Of a stretch of DNA of 64,000 bases, positions 37,734 through 50,110 are shown in pieces. The notes beneath the pieces are model-generated. The model did not search any database, was not told the origin of the DNA, and was given only the letters and a program-made list of their open reading frames with translations. The stretch's first letter is position 1, and each line of letters begins with the position of its first letter. The DNA comes from Diadema setosum (lineage: Eukaryota > Echinodermata > Echinoidea > Diadematoida > Diadematidae): contig CM067079.1 in the NCBI GenBank assembly GCA_033980235.1, forward strand, positions 30,652,647-30,716,646, in the 5' to 3' direction. Position numbers and translations under genes: made by a program.

Positions 37734-38185
37734 GTGAGTTGCCATGACAACTGTCTGCTGATCTCAGAAATCAGCCTTCCTATACCGACTACACAGCATA
37801 GTTTCAACTGACATGAGCTGCAGTGCAGTCTGGCACCAATTACTGTTATGTCATATATATGGGGTTCTATTTTCACCAGTTTTGCAAGTTGGGTGCTGTT
37901 TGTGAATTAAACAACATGCGAAAATATTAACTCTGATCCTGACACGAATTTGTCATGCACACATACATGTACTGGTAGGCAATGCACTGTACAAAAACAA
38001 AGTGTGTGATAATACTGATGATATGAGCGTGAATTTAACCACTCACAACATTGTTTCAAAGTCCTGAAAAATTATACTCACTCAATGATATGTGGCATAT
38101 ACAGTATTGTAATAGCAATTTATATCACATTACAAATTCTGTCATGGTTTCTTTGGAGAGTCAAAATTCAGTTGTGACTGCTTAT

Positions 38186-38352
38186 ACTGTAAAACATGAA
38201 ATATTCGCGGCATAAAATTTTCGCGAATTGCCACTAGCGTTCAATGCATGTAGTGTAAACAAAAACTTTCGCGTGCATTTTAATTTCGCGGATTTTGGCG
38301 CTCGCGAAATTTGCGAAATTAAAATGCACGCGAAAATTTCTCGTTTTATAGT
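38186..38352. mobile_element. 167-bp CGCGAA-family MITE, youngest copy
   Basis: Starts ACTGTAAAACATGAAATATT and ends with the near complement AATTTCTCGTTTTATAGT. It carries TTCGCG/CGCGAA about six times plus GCATTCAATGCATG-like internal sequence. CpG sites are mostly intact, unlike the relatives at 15025, 29971 and 53408. Confidence 0.8.
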
Positions 38353-39887
38353 TTCTTTCATTTGTTATTTTTCAGATGTCTACAATGTATTTTCTATCCA
38401 AGTTAATTATCAAAATGAATTATATATCAGCCTTAACTTATGGGAAACAGATTGTTATATGATTTGTTGCTTGTATTAATTGAAAATTTTCTCCCTTTTT
38501 TAGGTTATTAAGCAGACTGTCACTGTGTAGACATTTTATATCCATTATTTCCTGGACCCATTTTCATAGAGAGCCATGTTTTACACGGTACAACTATTGC
38601 AGTTACAATTCATAGTGCTGCTATAATAAATGCAATTAATGCAACAATTATTGCAAACTCCTCTTAAAACAGATTTTGCATTGAAAACCTATTTATGAAG
38701 CTAATGACATCTCAATTTAAATAAAATATTTGAATTGATTCTTTCACGTTAAGACCAGAAACCATCTGTCTTTAATACCAAATTGCCTGCTGATGGCTTT
38801 GATATGTTCTGTAGAAATCAGTTTAAGATGAGAGTATTCATTCTTAGAAGCATGTTTGTGACTACTGACATCTTAGGTAATATTACTGTTCTTGATCTTG
38901 GTTTAGACACACCATGGGTCAGCTGGGAAGATCATAGGGGTGACGTGTTGGTCAAACTGGTCAAACTGCCAGTATATTGTTCCAAGTGGGAGATTACAAT
39001 CATGCTTATTTTGATGAACAACTTATTGTATGCCTCCATTTCAAAATCTCATGCTTGCTGGCACTGATAATGCATTCCAGCCAGAAACCATGAAATTATT
39101 TCGGGGACAAATATTGCTCTAAACCCCACGCTTTTCTTTCTTTGAGTTTTGTGTCACCATCTTAAAGCACCCCAGCCTAAAGCACCCCAGCCGGTCCTTT
39201 GTTTGGGAGTGGTATAGGGTCTCACGATCCCCTGAAAGGAATTGGAAGAAATTGAACATATTCAGGTGTGAAACCTGGCATGTGCTATTCATACAGCTCA
39301 GCGGGCTATGGAAATTGATTTTCAATGTTATCTCCAAAAGGCAGGCAAGATGCCAAAAGACTTTGTTATAATCCCCTCAAAAATGTCCCATTGAGGACAG
39401 ATAAGGGGAGGAGATTTCATCAGTAGTGTGGGATGTAGTGTTGAATTCTATTCATTACTTTTATTATTTCATTCAACTTGCCTCTTTTGAACTCATGCTG
39501 ACAGTGTTTTGGAGAATTAACACATAACAACTCTGAACTATGTTCCCTGTGTGTTTAAACATGTTGTACACACACTGTAGATATGCTTGAAGAGTGTACT
39601 TGGTGAGGCAGTGAGGGGAATGACTTCATGCCAAATCTAATGCTGCACTGCAATCTACTGACAATATTTAATACACAAAATGACATCTTTATCATACACA
39701 CTCTCTTGCACTCATACTCTCTCTCTCTCACACACAGACCTACACACCTGTAAAAATGGGCTTTTAAGAAAATGTAGATACAGAACTCTAGGTGTTTCAG
39801 ACTCCACCAAATGATCTGACTTGTATCCGTTGACATTTCATCCTTTCTCTGATGTATAGTCTCCTGTTGAAATGTGATTATATTTAA

Positions 39888-40245
39888 AGGCATAATTTAC
39901 CATTTGCAGATGAAACAAAAACCCTGCATTAGTGCTTTAAATTGTTCTAAAATGTGAGTTAGGGATAGAAACAACCACTGTAAAAATGTGAATCCGTATA
40001 ATCGATGTCAAGTGTTGTTAAATACACAAAATATAAACAATAGTTATAATAAAAATGTTTCCAGACTAAAGCGTATACAGTTACGGTTTATTGAGAAAAA
40101 CACTGATATCTCCTTATATTTTAGGCTTTATTGCAAAAATTTTATATGGTAGAATGTTTTATGACACAACAGACCTACACATATGAATCAAATGTGATAT
40201 CTTGAACATTTTTGAAATCACTGCTCCCAAAGGTAAACTGGACCT
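39888..40245. mobile_element. TTAA-flanked MITE, 358 bp
   Basis: Begins AGGCATAATTTACCATTTGC and ends AAAGGTAAACTGGACCT, with TTAA at 39884-39887 and 40246-40249. Only the outer bases are inverted. The element has no ORF. It lies 154 bp from the TTAA element that starts at 40400. Confidence 0.7.
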
Positions 40246-40399
40246 TTAATGGGGACGTTTTAAGAAGTGAATTATCTTCCATGAAATGGTGAATAACAAA
40301 ATAGTTTAAAAAAATGAAATCAAAGAATGGTAGTTATGAATATGTGTTAATGGTCATTACACTGTATCTTAGTCATAAACCCTCCTCTCCCACTCTTAA

Positions 40400-40957
40400 A
40401 GGGAAGATAAACCCCAAGAACAATGTGGATTGAGTGAAAGCAGCAACATTAGTAGAACACATCAGTGAAAGTTTGAAGAAAATCGGACAATCGATGCAAA
40501 AGTTATGAATTTTTAAAGTTTTGATGTTGGAACCGCTGGATGAGGAGACTACTAGAGGTTATGACGTATGAGTGGACTACAATATCAAGAAAATATAAAG
40601 AAAATACTACAAAAATCCATTTTTCATGAAAATTACAAATTCCATCAACTTGATATTGACATATGTTAAGGGTAGCAATTATTCCCCCTGCTTTCTGAAA
40701 GCGGTTGGTCCACTGATCTGTCATAATTCTAGAAAAGTGAATTTTTGTTGAATATCCTTTATATTTTCTTTGTATTGTTGTCCACTCATACGTCATATCC
40801 TCTAGTAGTCTCCTCATCCAGCGGTTCCAACACCAAAACTTTAAAAATTCATAACTTTTGCATCGATTGTCCGATTTTTCTCAAACTTTCACTGATGTGT
40901 TCTACTAATGTTGCTGCTTTCACTCAATCCACATTGCTCTTTGGGTTTACCTTCCCT
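40400..40957. mobile_element. TTAA-flanked foldback MITE, 558 bp
   Basis: Begins AGGGAAGATAAACCCCAAGA and ends GGGTTTACCTTCCCT, flanked by TTAA (40396-40399 and 40958-40961). The arms are complementary over about 250 bp with few mismatches; for example GACTACTAGAGGTTATGACG is matched by its inverse near 40790. It is therefore young, and a transcript would form a long hairpin. A diverged relative of one arm is near 30766-31040. Confidence 0.85.
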
Positions 40958-41956
40958 TTAAATTCAAACTCTTTTGCACTGGAAATAGTGGCAGATTTAG
41001 GATACAATAAATGCACATAAATTTATACAACAAATCAATTTCACACTAAATTGTAAAAATGTTTGTGCTTATGTGAAGAGTAGAGTTCTTTCTTCTTTAT
41101 CTGTGTTCATTCATTCCACACTCTAATGGATCCAAAGCCAGTGAAGGAAGCAGTGCAGACTGTGCAGTTATTATTACTTTTTACCAATCATGTTTGGGAT
41201 TGCGGTCTGTTACATCACAAATGTTCATACTTCATTGAAGGATCAACAATTGTGAAATGTTCTTTTCTCTACTGCAGTATAACACTATATAGTAACGTTT
41301 CATACTCAGCACATACCATGTTAATTGCATTCAGATAAATGCAATGGATCATTATATAGATACTACATTCTTGGGTAATTTGCTGCAAAATACACTTTGA
41401 TATGTATCAACCAAATTGGTTAGGCATTCTGTGCCAGTACAAAGGTTCTCCGAAGTAATCTACCATAATTTCCCCCAATTAGTTTGAGCAAGGCAGACCA
41501 ATGGGTCTATATCTTTTGTCTACTACATTATGAATGTGTATGCTTTTCAAAGAAGCTTGTTCTTCATGGAAAACATTTCCTTTTTTTTGCCATCATATTC
41601 TCTCTTGGTATCTTGTTAACTGAGAGTGAAGACTTGGTTCTGCATTTATTCCTTAGCTCACAATAGACACAGGCAGAGAACCCCACCATGGCAGAACACT
41701 ACAAAGGGAATTACCGCCCCCTAGAAGGGTCTCCCTTTTCTTAGGATAGACCAATCTGTTGTGCCCCTTTTTAAATCCTAAGCCTGATTAATGAATCAAA
41801 TTGGCATTTTATTGCTTGAAATGGAGCCGTTTGGCCAGCCACTTTCCCCTTTTGCCCCGGTAATCAATTGAATCGACTGAGAAGTACGTTGGGCACTGTC
41901 TGATCACACAAGGAACAAACAATGAGATCAATGATTCCTTTTCCTTTTTTTTGGGT

Positions 41957-41973
41957 GGGGGGGGGGGGGGGGG
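41957..41973. repeat. 17-base G homopolymer
   Basis: Uninterrupted G run preceded by GGGT. Confidence 0.9.
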
Positions 41974-44805
41974 CAGGAGGATGAAGGCATATAAGAAGGC
42001 AGCCTTAGAATTTTGTCTAATGAAATAGGAAGTAGATTTCAATTGGCACAAAAGGCTCACCTTTTTTTCTCAGGAGGCAGTTTAAGACATCTCGGAATAA
42101 TGTTCATATTAACCCAAATCCTCTGGCACAGCAATCTAAGTGTTCATACCACTGAATTACATGTGTCTACAGAGCAATAGAGTGTCCAGTTGGGGTAAGA
42201 GGGATGGTTTTTATTTCCGTGTGTGTTTATGTTTAACATTGGTACAGTTTTTTGTTAAATATAGCAATGGAGGTGTTTACTTTTAAACATAGCAACAGTG
42301 TCATTCAGTGTTGTTTTTGAGTATGCATGATGAAATTAAAAAATCAAGTAATACTCTATGGGAAGCAAAATTATTGGAGTCTTGGTGCAGCAGGATTGAC
42401 ATGATCAACTAGTTTCTCACTTTGGTACACTGGCAAACCAACATGTGAGAGAGAGAGAGAGAGAACAAAAAAGGCTAAAGCCCAACACCACTGTTTATTT
42501 TTTTTTAAAAATCATTTTATGTCCTGAGGAAATAATAATGAAGGCACATCTATGTAAACAGTCATCTGAGGAACTTTATTGAACTTTTCTCCTCCTCTCC
42601 ATCAGACAGGGCAGAATAAAACACAAAGAGGCACACAAGAGTGGCATGTTGGTCATCTAAAAAATGTGAATTCTTATTGCTCCTGTCATTATTTCATTCT
42701 GGTTTATTGCTGTGTGAGAAGAAAGTCATAACATTAAGAAACTGCATGAATTATCAAAACACGCCCCAAAGGCTATACTTTATAGGATGGAAAATGGCAA
42801 AAGGGGAGAGAGTTGGTGATGGAAGCTGTTCAAACAAAGACAGCACCTCGTGTGTCAAAGCAGTGGCTCAAATTTGTATTTGCACACTTCTGTGCAGTTA
42901 TGATATACAGTATATAATAATCATCAATTATGATGGTCAACTATCCTTTGGTAAGTTGTTTTCTAAGTCTCACACTTTAAACTGATTTCCCACTAAAATG
43001 TTTTCTTAAAAAATCAGCAAACATTACAGTTTGATGAAAAGTGCATAAAATATTTATATGTGATGCTTCATAGGTCAGAATTTGAGGGGGCTTTTTGTTT
43101 TGTTTTTACAGATGTTTATTAATTCATCAGGGGAAAACAAATTATTCTTGCAGTACCATCATTTTAGCTGTTACCATTCACCTGGTTAAAGAAATTGTAA
43201 ACATATTCTAATTTCATTTGTGAAAGTGCAAAGATTTCTTTTTTTCTGAGTGTGATAGACTTGCCCATTCTGTAAAGACTTCATTGCAGGAATTCATTTC
43301 CGCTTTGGTATTGCCATAACGGTATATGATGTGGTATGGGTTGAGGGCATGGAGTTTGCAATATATGAACACCATTTTTGTGAATGATGCTGGTGTTTAT
43401 GTTCCATTTGGAAGCACACTTTCTGGCACAGAGATTAAAATTCTTTGGGGCTAAGTGGGACTGGTACATTTGTAGTCTATGGAGTCGAGGAAGGGTACAT
43501 TTTCACTGAGCAAGGAGGCTTTTGCCTTTGTCCCAAAAATATCCCTGGCAGGCATGACAAATCCATATTGTGCATTTGGCTGGGTTTGAGAGTGCAGTTT
43601 TTGGGGATGATGTGTTATGAATACCAGTGAACTGTAACTCCCAGAACTCTCCCTTCCCTCACCTTTGTCTCTACCAGCCCATGAGGACTTAGACTTTGGG
43701 CACACAGATTAAACCACCACCCCTCAATAAAGGGGGAGAATGGAGGTAAACATACAGCTTTCCATCCTCTGAATGAAGGCCTGTCTTTTAATTAGAGTGG
43801 AGGACCGCTACAATGTTTGCCGTCACTTTTCATCGCTCTTTCTGACATATCTGTGACGAAATGTCTTTGACGCTTGTTGAAAAGTCGGGATCTTGGCACA
43901 CACAAAGTGCTCTTAGCACCCGCTTGGTCCAATGTGGTGAATTCGCCTTCAATAGCACTTACAAATTGTGTCTGGGATAATTGTCATTGTAGGTATAACC
44001 AGTACAAAAGGTGCTTGCTTGTATTCAGCTTGGAGAGGAGGTGTTACAACAATCAGAGATGTTTCATGATGCATTATTGGGCTGACATGATGTTGTATAA
44101 TGAGAACAGTAGTAATGACAGATGAGATATTACTGACGTCTCCAAGTTTGTTTTTTTTTTTTCATTCATGCATATACTATGTTGGAGAACATAATATCTT
44201 TAACATGTTTTGCAAGCAAAATCACAAACAAACTTTCATAAATGTGATAGAAAGCTCTTAAATGACTTAAACTTTGCCAGCTCATTTAGTCTGTCTCCCT
44301 AATGTGGGTTAACCCATTAGTATCTGAAACACGTACCTGAAACCTACCGTCTTATTACTCCCTACAATGCAGGAATGGCCTGTATATTTTGTTTTGTTTG
44401 TTTGTTTATTTGTTTATAGTTTTATTCTTGACCAATTTTTGTTTTCACGTAAAATATGTAATTTGAAAGAGGTCAAAGGTCAACAAAAGCATGTCAGAAT
44501 TACTTCTGTGACACACCATTCTCTTGGTAAAGTCTTTAATAGGCTTTCAAATAAGCATAACAGACAAGAATAAACATGCAGTGAGCTATTTTTCATAATT
44601 TAGAAAGTTGTTGAAATGAGAGCAATATTGCTGTATTTTTCAGGGAACTGTATAGGACATTATGTACAGAATCTGTAGTTGCTGAAGAGAGAAAGATATG
44701 TGTTAAATATCATATACACTATGTCAAATTTCAGAAAGCTGCTTTGAGTCAATTAACAGTTAGTTTCTTGTCTTTTTTTCTCTCCGTACCCAATAATTTT
44801 TCCAG

Positions 44806-44935
44806 CTACCTACGGCAAGTGGTTGATGATGGACTAGCAGCACAACTCTTCAACCCAGAGGTCAAACTTACATCCAGGGAAAGAGAGCTCCTTGATGCTC
44901 TCCGACTGATGGATAAATTGGAGCATATGACCCAA
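44806..44935 (+). CDS. gpc5: Glypican exon: C-terminal end of the folded core
   Basis: Encodes about residues 371-414. The first base completes a Ser codon begun at 37733, giving SYLRQVVDDGLAAQLFNPEV and then LLDALRLMDKLEHMTQ. The order VV.(D/N)G..AQ..NPEVK...I(D/M)KL is recognisable from GPC5 and supports that assignment. The acceptor is TTTTTCCAG (ending 44805) and the donor CAA|GTGAGT (44936). The exon ends on a codon boundary and joins directly to 49942. Confidence 0.95.
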
Positions 44936-45158
44936 GTGAGTCAACATTATTTGGATTGACTTGAATGGTTTCAATTTAGATAGTTGCGACTGGACTTGTT
45001 TCTTTTTCTTTTTTCATTCGAGCTGAGCAAATGCAATCAGAAGTATATTGATAACATGCAGGTTTTGTTTTTTGCATCTTGAATTGGAATCTGAATATTG
45101 TCATGAGTCTGTCATTTCTGTTTGCCCCACTTTAAAATGGTGGTATATTATTGGTTAA

Positions 45159-45535
45159 GGTGCGGATCCAGCTTTTAACTTCTCCGAGATAGGCCTACTT
45201 AGAAATCACTTCATGAAATCACTTCATGTAATTCTAAGAGGAATTAAAAGTTTGCTTGATGAAAATCAGTTTTGAATTGACTAAGACACCCAAACACAAA
45301 ATAAAACAAAGCGATCCTAATAAAAGGTGGGTCCCACCTTATGTAAGGATCACTTTGTTTAGGATATCTCAGCTATTTGAAAACCAAATTTTATCATATA
45401 AAACTTTGAATTCCTCTTAGAATTATATGCTCAAAGATCATATTGCATAAGAGGTTTCTCCATATCTCAAAATTGAAAAATTATCATCAAAAGAAGAAAC
45501 CTGAAGTCCCATCTTGACCGAAATGTACCATCCCT
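45159..45535. mobile_element. Diverged second copy of the 3097-3478 foldback family
   Basis: Shares the order CCAGCTTTTAAC, GATGAAAATCAGTTTTGAA, ATCTCAGCTATTTGAAAACC and GAGGTTTCTC with the first copy, and has similar length (377 versus 382 bp). TTAA is present on the left (45155-45158). The right flank TTGA looks like a mutated TTAA. Confidence 0.65.
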
Positions 45536-46496
45536 TTGATTGATCTTTCCTAGTTACCTCCACCAGTGGGTGAAACCTTTGGCTGATGGAAATTATGTTT
45601 TCGGTTCGGCCTGCAATTTGGCTGTTTGTCTGTCTTCTTGTTAGTTTTTCTGATTTTGTACAAGATAACGCAAGAACAAAATAATGAACAAATTTTCACA
45701 AAATTTGCAGGGTGTGTCCATAATGAGCTAAGAAAGAAATTCTTAAATGTTGGTTCATAAGGTCAAAGGTCATAGGTAATAAAGAACATAAAAGCTTAAT
45801 CTCCCAATAACTCAACAATGGATGATCAGATTTTCACCAAATGTACTGTGTAGATGTCCCTATACCACTATGTTTGTGATGAAGATACTGCCTACAAAAC
45901 AGCAATATTTTAAGCATGTTATGGCTGCTTGTTTGAGGTCTGTTCTCTCAGAGTATTCCTCATAGTTAATTTGTTTGTTTGTCTTCTTTGCCAACTTACT
46001 TGAATGCAAGAAGCTCATAAGTGCTAAATTAATCATAGTGGCAACTTTTCCAATCATCATCCAGCATATCATTAGCAATCTGTTTTTATTTTTTGAACAG
46101 CAAAATTATTAATAGTGATGCAGTCTGTGGCTGTGCTTAAAGAAATAGTTTTCAAAAGTTTATTTATTACCATGGTAACCTGACAGACAGTTTTGGATGT
46201 AGGGAACATTTTTGTTTTTTTGTCCTCAATAGTTAGGCCTATGTATTATTCTGTTTCATGGTCTATGGTGTTTTTTTTTTTGTATATTGAGTCTTATTCT
46301 TTCTCTTTAAACAACGATTTACCCACCACAATACTAATTTTTTCCTCCCTCCACCTCCGATGAAGATCTTCTCAAACAACAAAAAGTTACTTTCACTATC
46401 AGAGCCATATATTTGAATGTGTAATGTGAAAATTGTCTTTTTTTCTACTCCATTTAAGTGTATCTTATAATGTACAAAAAAAAAAAAAAAAAATCT

Positions 46497-46727
46497 CAAG
46501 CGGGAGTCCAGCCCTAGAAAGGCCAATGGCCTCTGCTGGCTCCTCCATTTTCTCTCTTAGAATTTCCTCTTTGTTTTTCTAAATCTTTTTTTTTTCTCTC
46601 TTCATTGTGCTTGTTTTTCTCGTACATGTATACTATTACCGAATGTAATGTTATTATCTTTACATTGTTCTTTGTCACATGTATTTTAATGAGAATTTGG
46701 AAATAAATGAAATGAAATGAAAAAAAT
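46497..46727 (+). mobile_element. Possible 3' end of a 5'-truncated LINE
   Basis: A segment starting GCGGGAGTCCAGCCC, with a T/C-rich body, ends in AAATAAATGAAATGAAATGA. A short simple-repeat 3' tail is usual for CR1/L2/RTE-type LINE ends. No reverse-transcriptase sequence is present. It directly follows an A run of 19 bases. Confidence 0.4.
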
Positions 46728-47156
46728 CTTCCACACCCAGACTATCTCCTGCCTACCACTCACTGGTGATTCCTTCTGCCAAGTTTTTTGAGGGAGTCTC
46801 TGTTTGCTAGTCAAACACAGAAAGAGATTCTGTGATAAGAATGTGGTTTTTTTAAATCACATCACTCCTGTTAGCATAGCTCCTTAAGCTGCTATTGTAC
46901 ACCCATTAAAACCACTGATGATGTTTGGCTTCAGGCTTCATACAGCTGCTTCTCCACTGCCCCAAGCTTCCCCCATCCCTGTACTTTTCATTACCATGTA
47001 GCCATGAAGCACATAATATACCTCTACAATTCACACCTTTCCCTACACAACTATCTCCTTAAAGCAACTCTGCTGCATTACAGCTGTGAGATAGCAAAAC
47101 AACATATTTACATGCAACCTCTTTTCTAGTAAATCAAATTGAAAGTTTGACAAGAG

Positions 47157-48198
47157 GCCCATTTACACTTACTTGGAAAAATCATGATTTTTCTAAAATG
47201 CAAGTTGCTAAGCAACTACACCCAAACGCCCTCGAAACATCGCCAGAAAAATCGCCAGCAGGAGTGTGATTTTTTGAAACATCGCGATGTTTGAGGCGAA
47301 GTTAGCGAGTGTAAACCCCAGCTGCAGAAATATCGTGATTTTTCATTACGTGACTTTCGGTCTCGGATTACGCGCGCTCCCGATCCCTCTTGACATGTAG
47401 AGAGTACGTCGGTCATTGGCCAGAGTACTGGTACACGGTACATGCTGTACAGGTCTAAACGGCCGATCCTCGATTGGCTCGTGATCTCTCACCTCCCTCT
47501 CCCTGATGAAACTACAGGGTGTAGTACATGAAAACTAGTAGCAGACCTGAAGTTCTACAACCACGTATCATCACCCCATGATGACTTAACAAAATAATGT
47601 TCTCCCAGAAATGCATTGATTTTGGGAGTGCCCATACTGCTTTAGGTATTATATACATTGTTTGTGGAACACAGGAGTTCGTAACAAGTGTCGGTAAAAC
47701 ACCGGTGAGTTCTTGCTGTCGCCTGATAAAATACCAGTCCTAAAAAAAAGAGCCTGCTTCTCACTTTCGTCGTAATATCGGTGAAATTCCATGATCCTCC
47801 TGAATGCCGCTTTCATCAGCTTTCTCATACTTAGATGAAGTTTTACACACCTACTACTAAGTGATCTAATATAGCAAGCTATGTAGTTTTACCGTAAGTT
47901 TACACTCTCGAGAAACACAAATGTATGTGTGCATTGTACTGCTGATAAAAAGCCATGGCTCAACGTTCCAACCAGCTAGCTGTAAACAAAATATACTGCA
48001 CACGAAAACGAACAGAATAGCGTGTGCTTCCACTCAGCTACCATGTTGAAAAGAGGTAAATTACACATGCGTACCACCAACCCAAAAATCGCGATGTTTC
48101 GTGAAGCTCAAACTTCGCAAATTTTTGTGCAAGTGTAAAAGGTGGAACCAAAATATCGCGATTTTAAAGATCGCGATGTTAGTAGGTGTAAATGCGGC
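47157..48198. mobile_element. 1.04-kb element with ATCGCGAT subterminal motifs
   Basis: The ends GGCCCATTTACACTTACT and AGTAGGTGTAAATGCGGC are inverted. Both subterminal regions carry AAATCGCGAT/ATCGCGATGTTT and degraded forms (for example ATCATGATTTTT and ATATCGTGATTTTT). The interior is CpG-richer than the flanks and has no transposase-like ORF. No target duplication was resolved. Confidence 0.75.
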
Positions 48199-48517
48199 TA
48201 AGTGTACAGCTCTTTTTTTAGTTGTTGTTTAATGTTTCATATCTAAGCTTAGAAGGACCAGTATTATCATGGATTTCACTAGGCCCCTCATTTTTTGAAT
48301 AATTTGCATAAATCAAAACATAATTATGTGGTTTTATTGCTTTAACCTAGCCAAATTAATTCTACAGCAAAACAATGTAAGTCTTGATTAGTGGGGCACA
48401 TAGGCCCTACATGTTCCACAACATCATTCTGTGCATGGTTCTGCAGGCCACGCACAGTCATGCAGCCTATTACTGTGTAAACATGTATATGGCAAAACAA
48501 TGTATTGCATGTAGATA

Positions 48518-48766
48518 TGAAGAGTTTGTTTGCAAAAACCGATAAGTCCATTTTTGAAGATTTTGAAGTACGGTCTCTGTAATAAAGTACAAAATAATAC
48601 CTTTTAAATGATATATTGGTCACTACATATAAAGGTATATTTTTGAAGTTATGGTCCAAAGAAGCAAAAATTTTGTTATTATTCTCTTTATTTTTCTTGA
48701 CCTTTAATCACAAATATCTCCGTTTTGCAAATATGGACTTATCGGTTTTTGCAAACAATCTCTTCA
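48518..48766. mobile_element. 249-bp MITE, TGAAGAGTTTGTTTGC termini, copy 1
   Basis: Terminal inverted repeats of more than 30 bp (TGAAGAGTTTGTTTGCAAAA and its complement with one mismatch), flanked by TA on both sides. A second copy of nearly identical length is at 57903-58149. There is no ORF. Confidence 0.85.
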
Positions 48767-49941
48767 TATGTTGATTTGCCAAGTTTGTGATGGCCGAGCA
48801 TTGAGAAGAGGCCAGCCCAATGTATCACTGCTTACATTGTTTTGCCAACAAAATTCCAACATTTTCAACAGGGAGGGGGCATTATATCTCAGTAATAGGA
48901 TGCTTTCTGAACTCACAATTTTTTTCAAGAGTCAGATTACACTAAAACACATTGGAGTATGCAACTAAGTCAATTTTCCAAAATGGTTGACATATGTTGT
49001 TTTTATAAGGTGTCAGTTTTGCTTGTAGTATTTCTCCTCATGATAAAGTTTGTATCCCTTTCCACTCTTTCTTCCTCTCATTAACAATGTGTTTTAATTT
49101 TTTTTTTTTTTTTTTGCAGTTGTCCAATGACAAATACAAAGAGACAAACAAGAGTTGTTGGGTTAAGGAAGTTTGGAAATGGTTTATTGCAGAGAGCCAA
49201 GTTTGTTCAAGTTCTTCATCACCACAAGGAATTCACTCAGTTGTGCATACAGAATTGGCAGTCAGTGAACAGGAGATGGCGCTGTTTTTAAATCACTTTG
49301 TGCATTGATGGGAAAATATGAAGCAAAAATGTTGGTATGCTTACCCAGACAGTACATATGGAGGAGAGCTATGGGTGATAAGCTATGTTCCTGTCCTCAT
49401 AAGTGTTTATCAATTGATTATTTCTGGAGGATTTAAGGCTTAATCTTTTCTCTTTTTTTTTTTTTGCCAAATGGCACAAGGACTGGTGCCATAACTGGAG
49501 CAAGGGCAAACTCCTTGCTTTGTATCAGAAGACTGATGCTCTAAATGGTAGAGGTGTTTTATATAAGCACTTTTCATGCTCAGAAGTGAGAACTAATTGA
49601 GTTTTCAACCAATCAAATCAATCTATGAGGTATATTTTATGTGTCTCCCAGTGAAAAAATTACCTGTCATATTATGCTCGCCTTAAATGCATGTAAAGAA
49701 AATATGTTCCATAGTGCCTTTGGGGTATAACAGAGAGATTCCTGTATCATATGACAAGAAATATTTGTAGATACTTGAGTTGGGTGTTTGTCACAATTGT
49801 CAGAGTTTTGCTTTGAAACCTTTAATATGTAAATGGGCAGTAATAGGATCATAAATGGAGTGCTGTAGCAATATTGTAATCTCATTGTTTGTTGGTGTTT
49901 CCTCTCATTTCTTTTCTTCTTCCTTTCTTGTCCTGTGACAG

Positions 49942-50110
49942 AAAATGGAAAAATTCTTGACACACTACTTGGTGAGCAAGAATCCTAATTTTGGAGATGA
50001 CGAATGGAGTGGGGATGGCTTCAGCGGCAGTGGGTCTGGTAGTGGAGACTACAGTGGTAGTGGAGATGACACAGAGACTACACCACTACCTCATTTTACA
50101 CTCACCACAG
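49942..50110 (+). CDS. gpc5: Glypican exon: glycosaminoglycan attachment region
   Basis: Encodes about residues 415-470, beginning KMEKFLTHYLVSKNPNFGDD. It contains seven Ser-Gly dipeptides within 23 residues (EWSGDGFSGSGSGSGDYSG then SGDD), surrounded by acidic and aromatic residues. This is the recognised context for heparan-sulfate rather than chondroitin-sulfate chain initiation by xylosyltransferase. The acceptor is TGTGACAG (ending 49941) and the donor CACCACAG|GTATGA at 50111. The last 22 bases and the donor are the first unit of the intron 6 minisatellite. Reading through the donor would end at a TAA at 50167-50169. The exon leaves one base of an Ala codon completed at 52405. Confidence 0.95.

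Larger units (their letters stand above)
37734..44805 (+). other. Glypican intron 4 (about 7.1 kb)
   Basis: Bounded by GTGAGT and TTTTTCCAG. It contains the CGCGAA-family MITE at 38186, two TTAA-flanked MITEs (39888-40245 and 40400-40957) and a 17-base G run at 41957. A short tandem duplication of TAAAGCACCCCAGCC lies near 39162-39193. A diverged element resembling the CTGGGCCC MITE may lie at 38550-38660. The remainder (41.0-44.8 kb) shows no recognisable genes or elements. Confidence 0.85.
44936..49941 (+). other. Glypican intron 5 (about 5.0 kb)
   Basis: Contains a diverged foldback MITE (45159-45535), a repeat fragment beginning CCTCCACCAGTGGGTGAAAC near 45556 that runs into GGTCAAAGGTCATAGG near 45764, a possible LINE 3' end (about 46497-46727), the 47157-48198 element and a 249-bp MITE (48518-48766). 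A good acceptor at 49117-49119 is followed by an open frame to 49308; it is not needed for the glypican reading frame. Confidence 0.85.

Noticed and set aside
49120..49308. Open frame after an excellent T-rich GCAG acceptor, in phase with the preceding glypican exon
   Set aside because: It does not resemble any glypican region and has a stop without an evident donor. The flanking exons at 44935 and 49942 join in frame without it. It could be a rare alternative terminal exon but there is no positive support.
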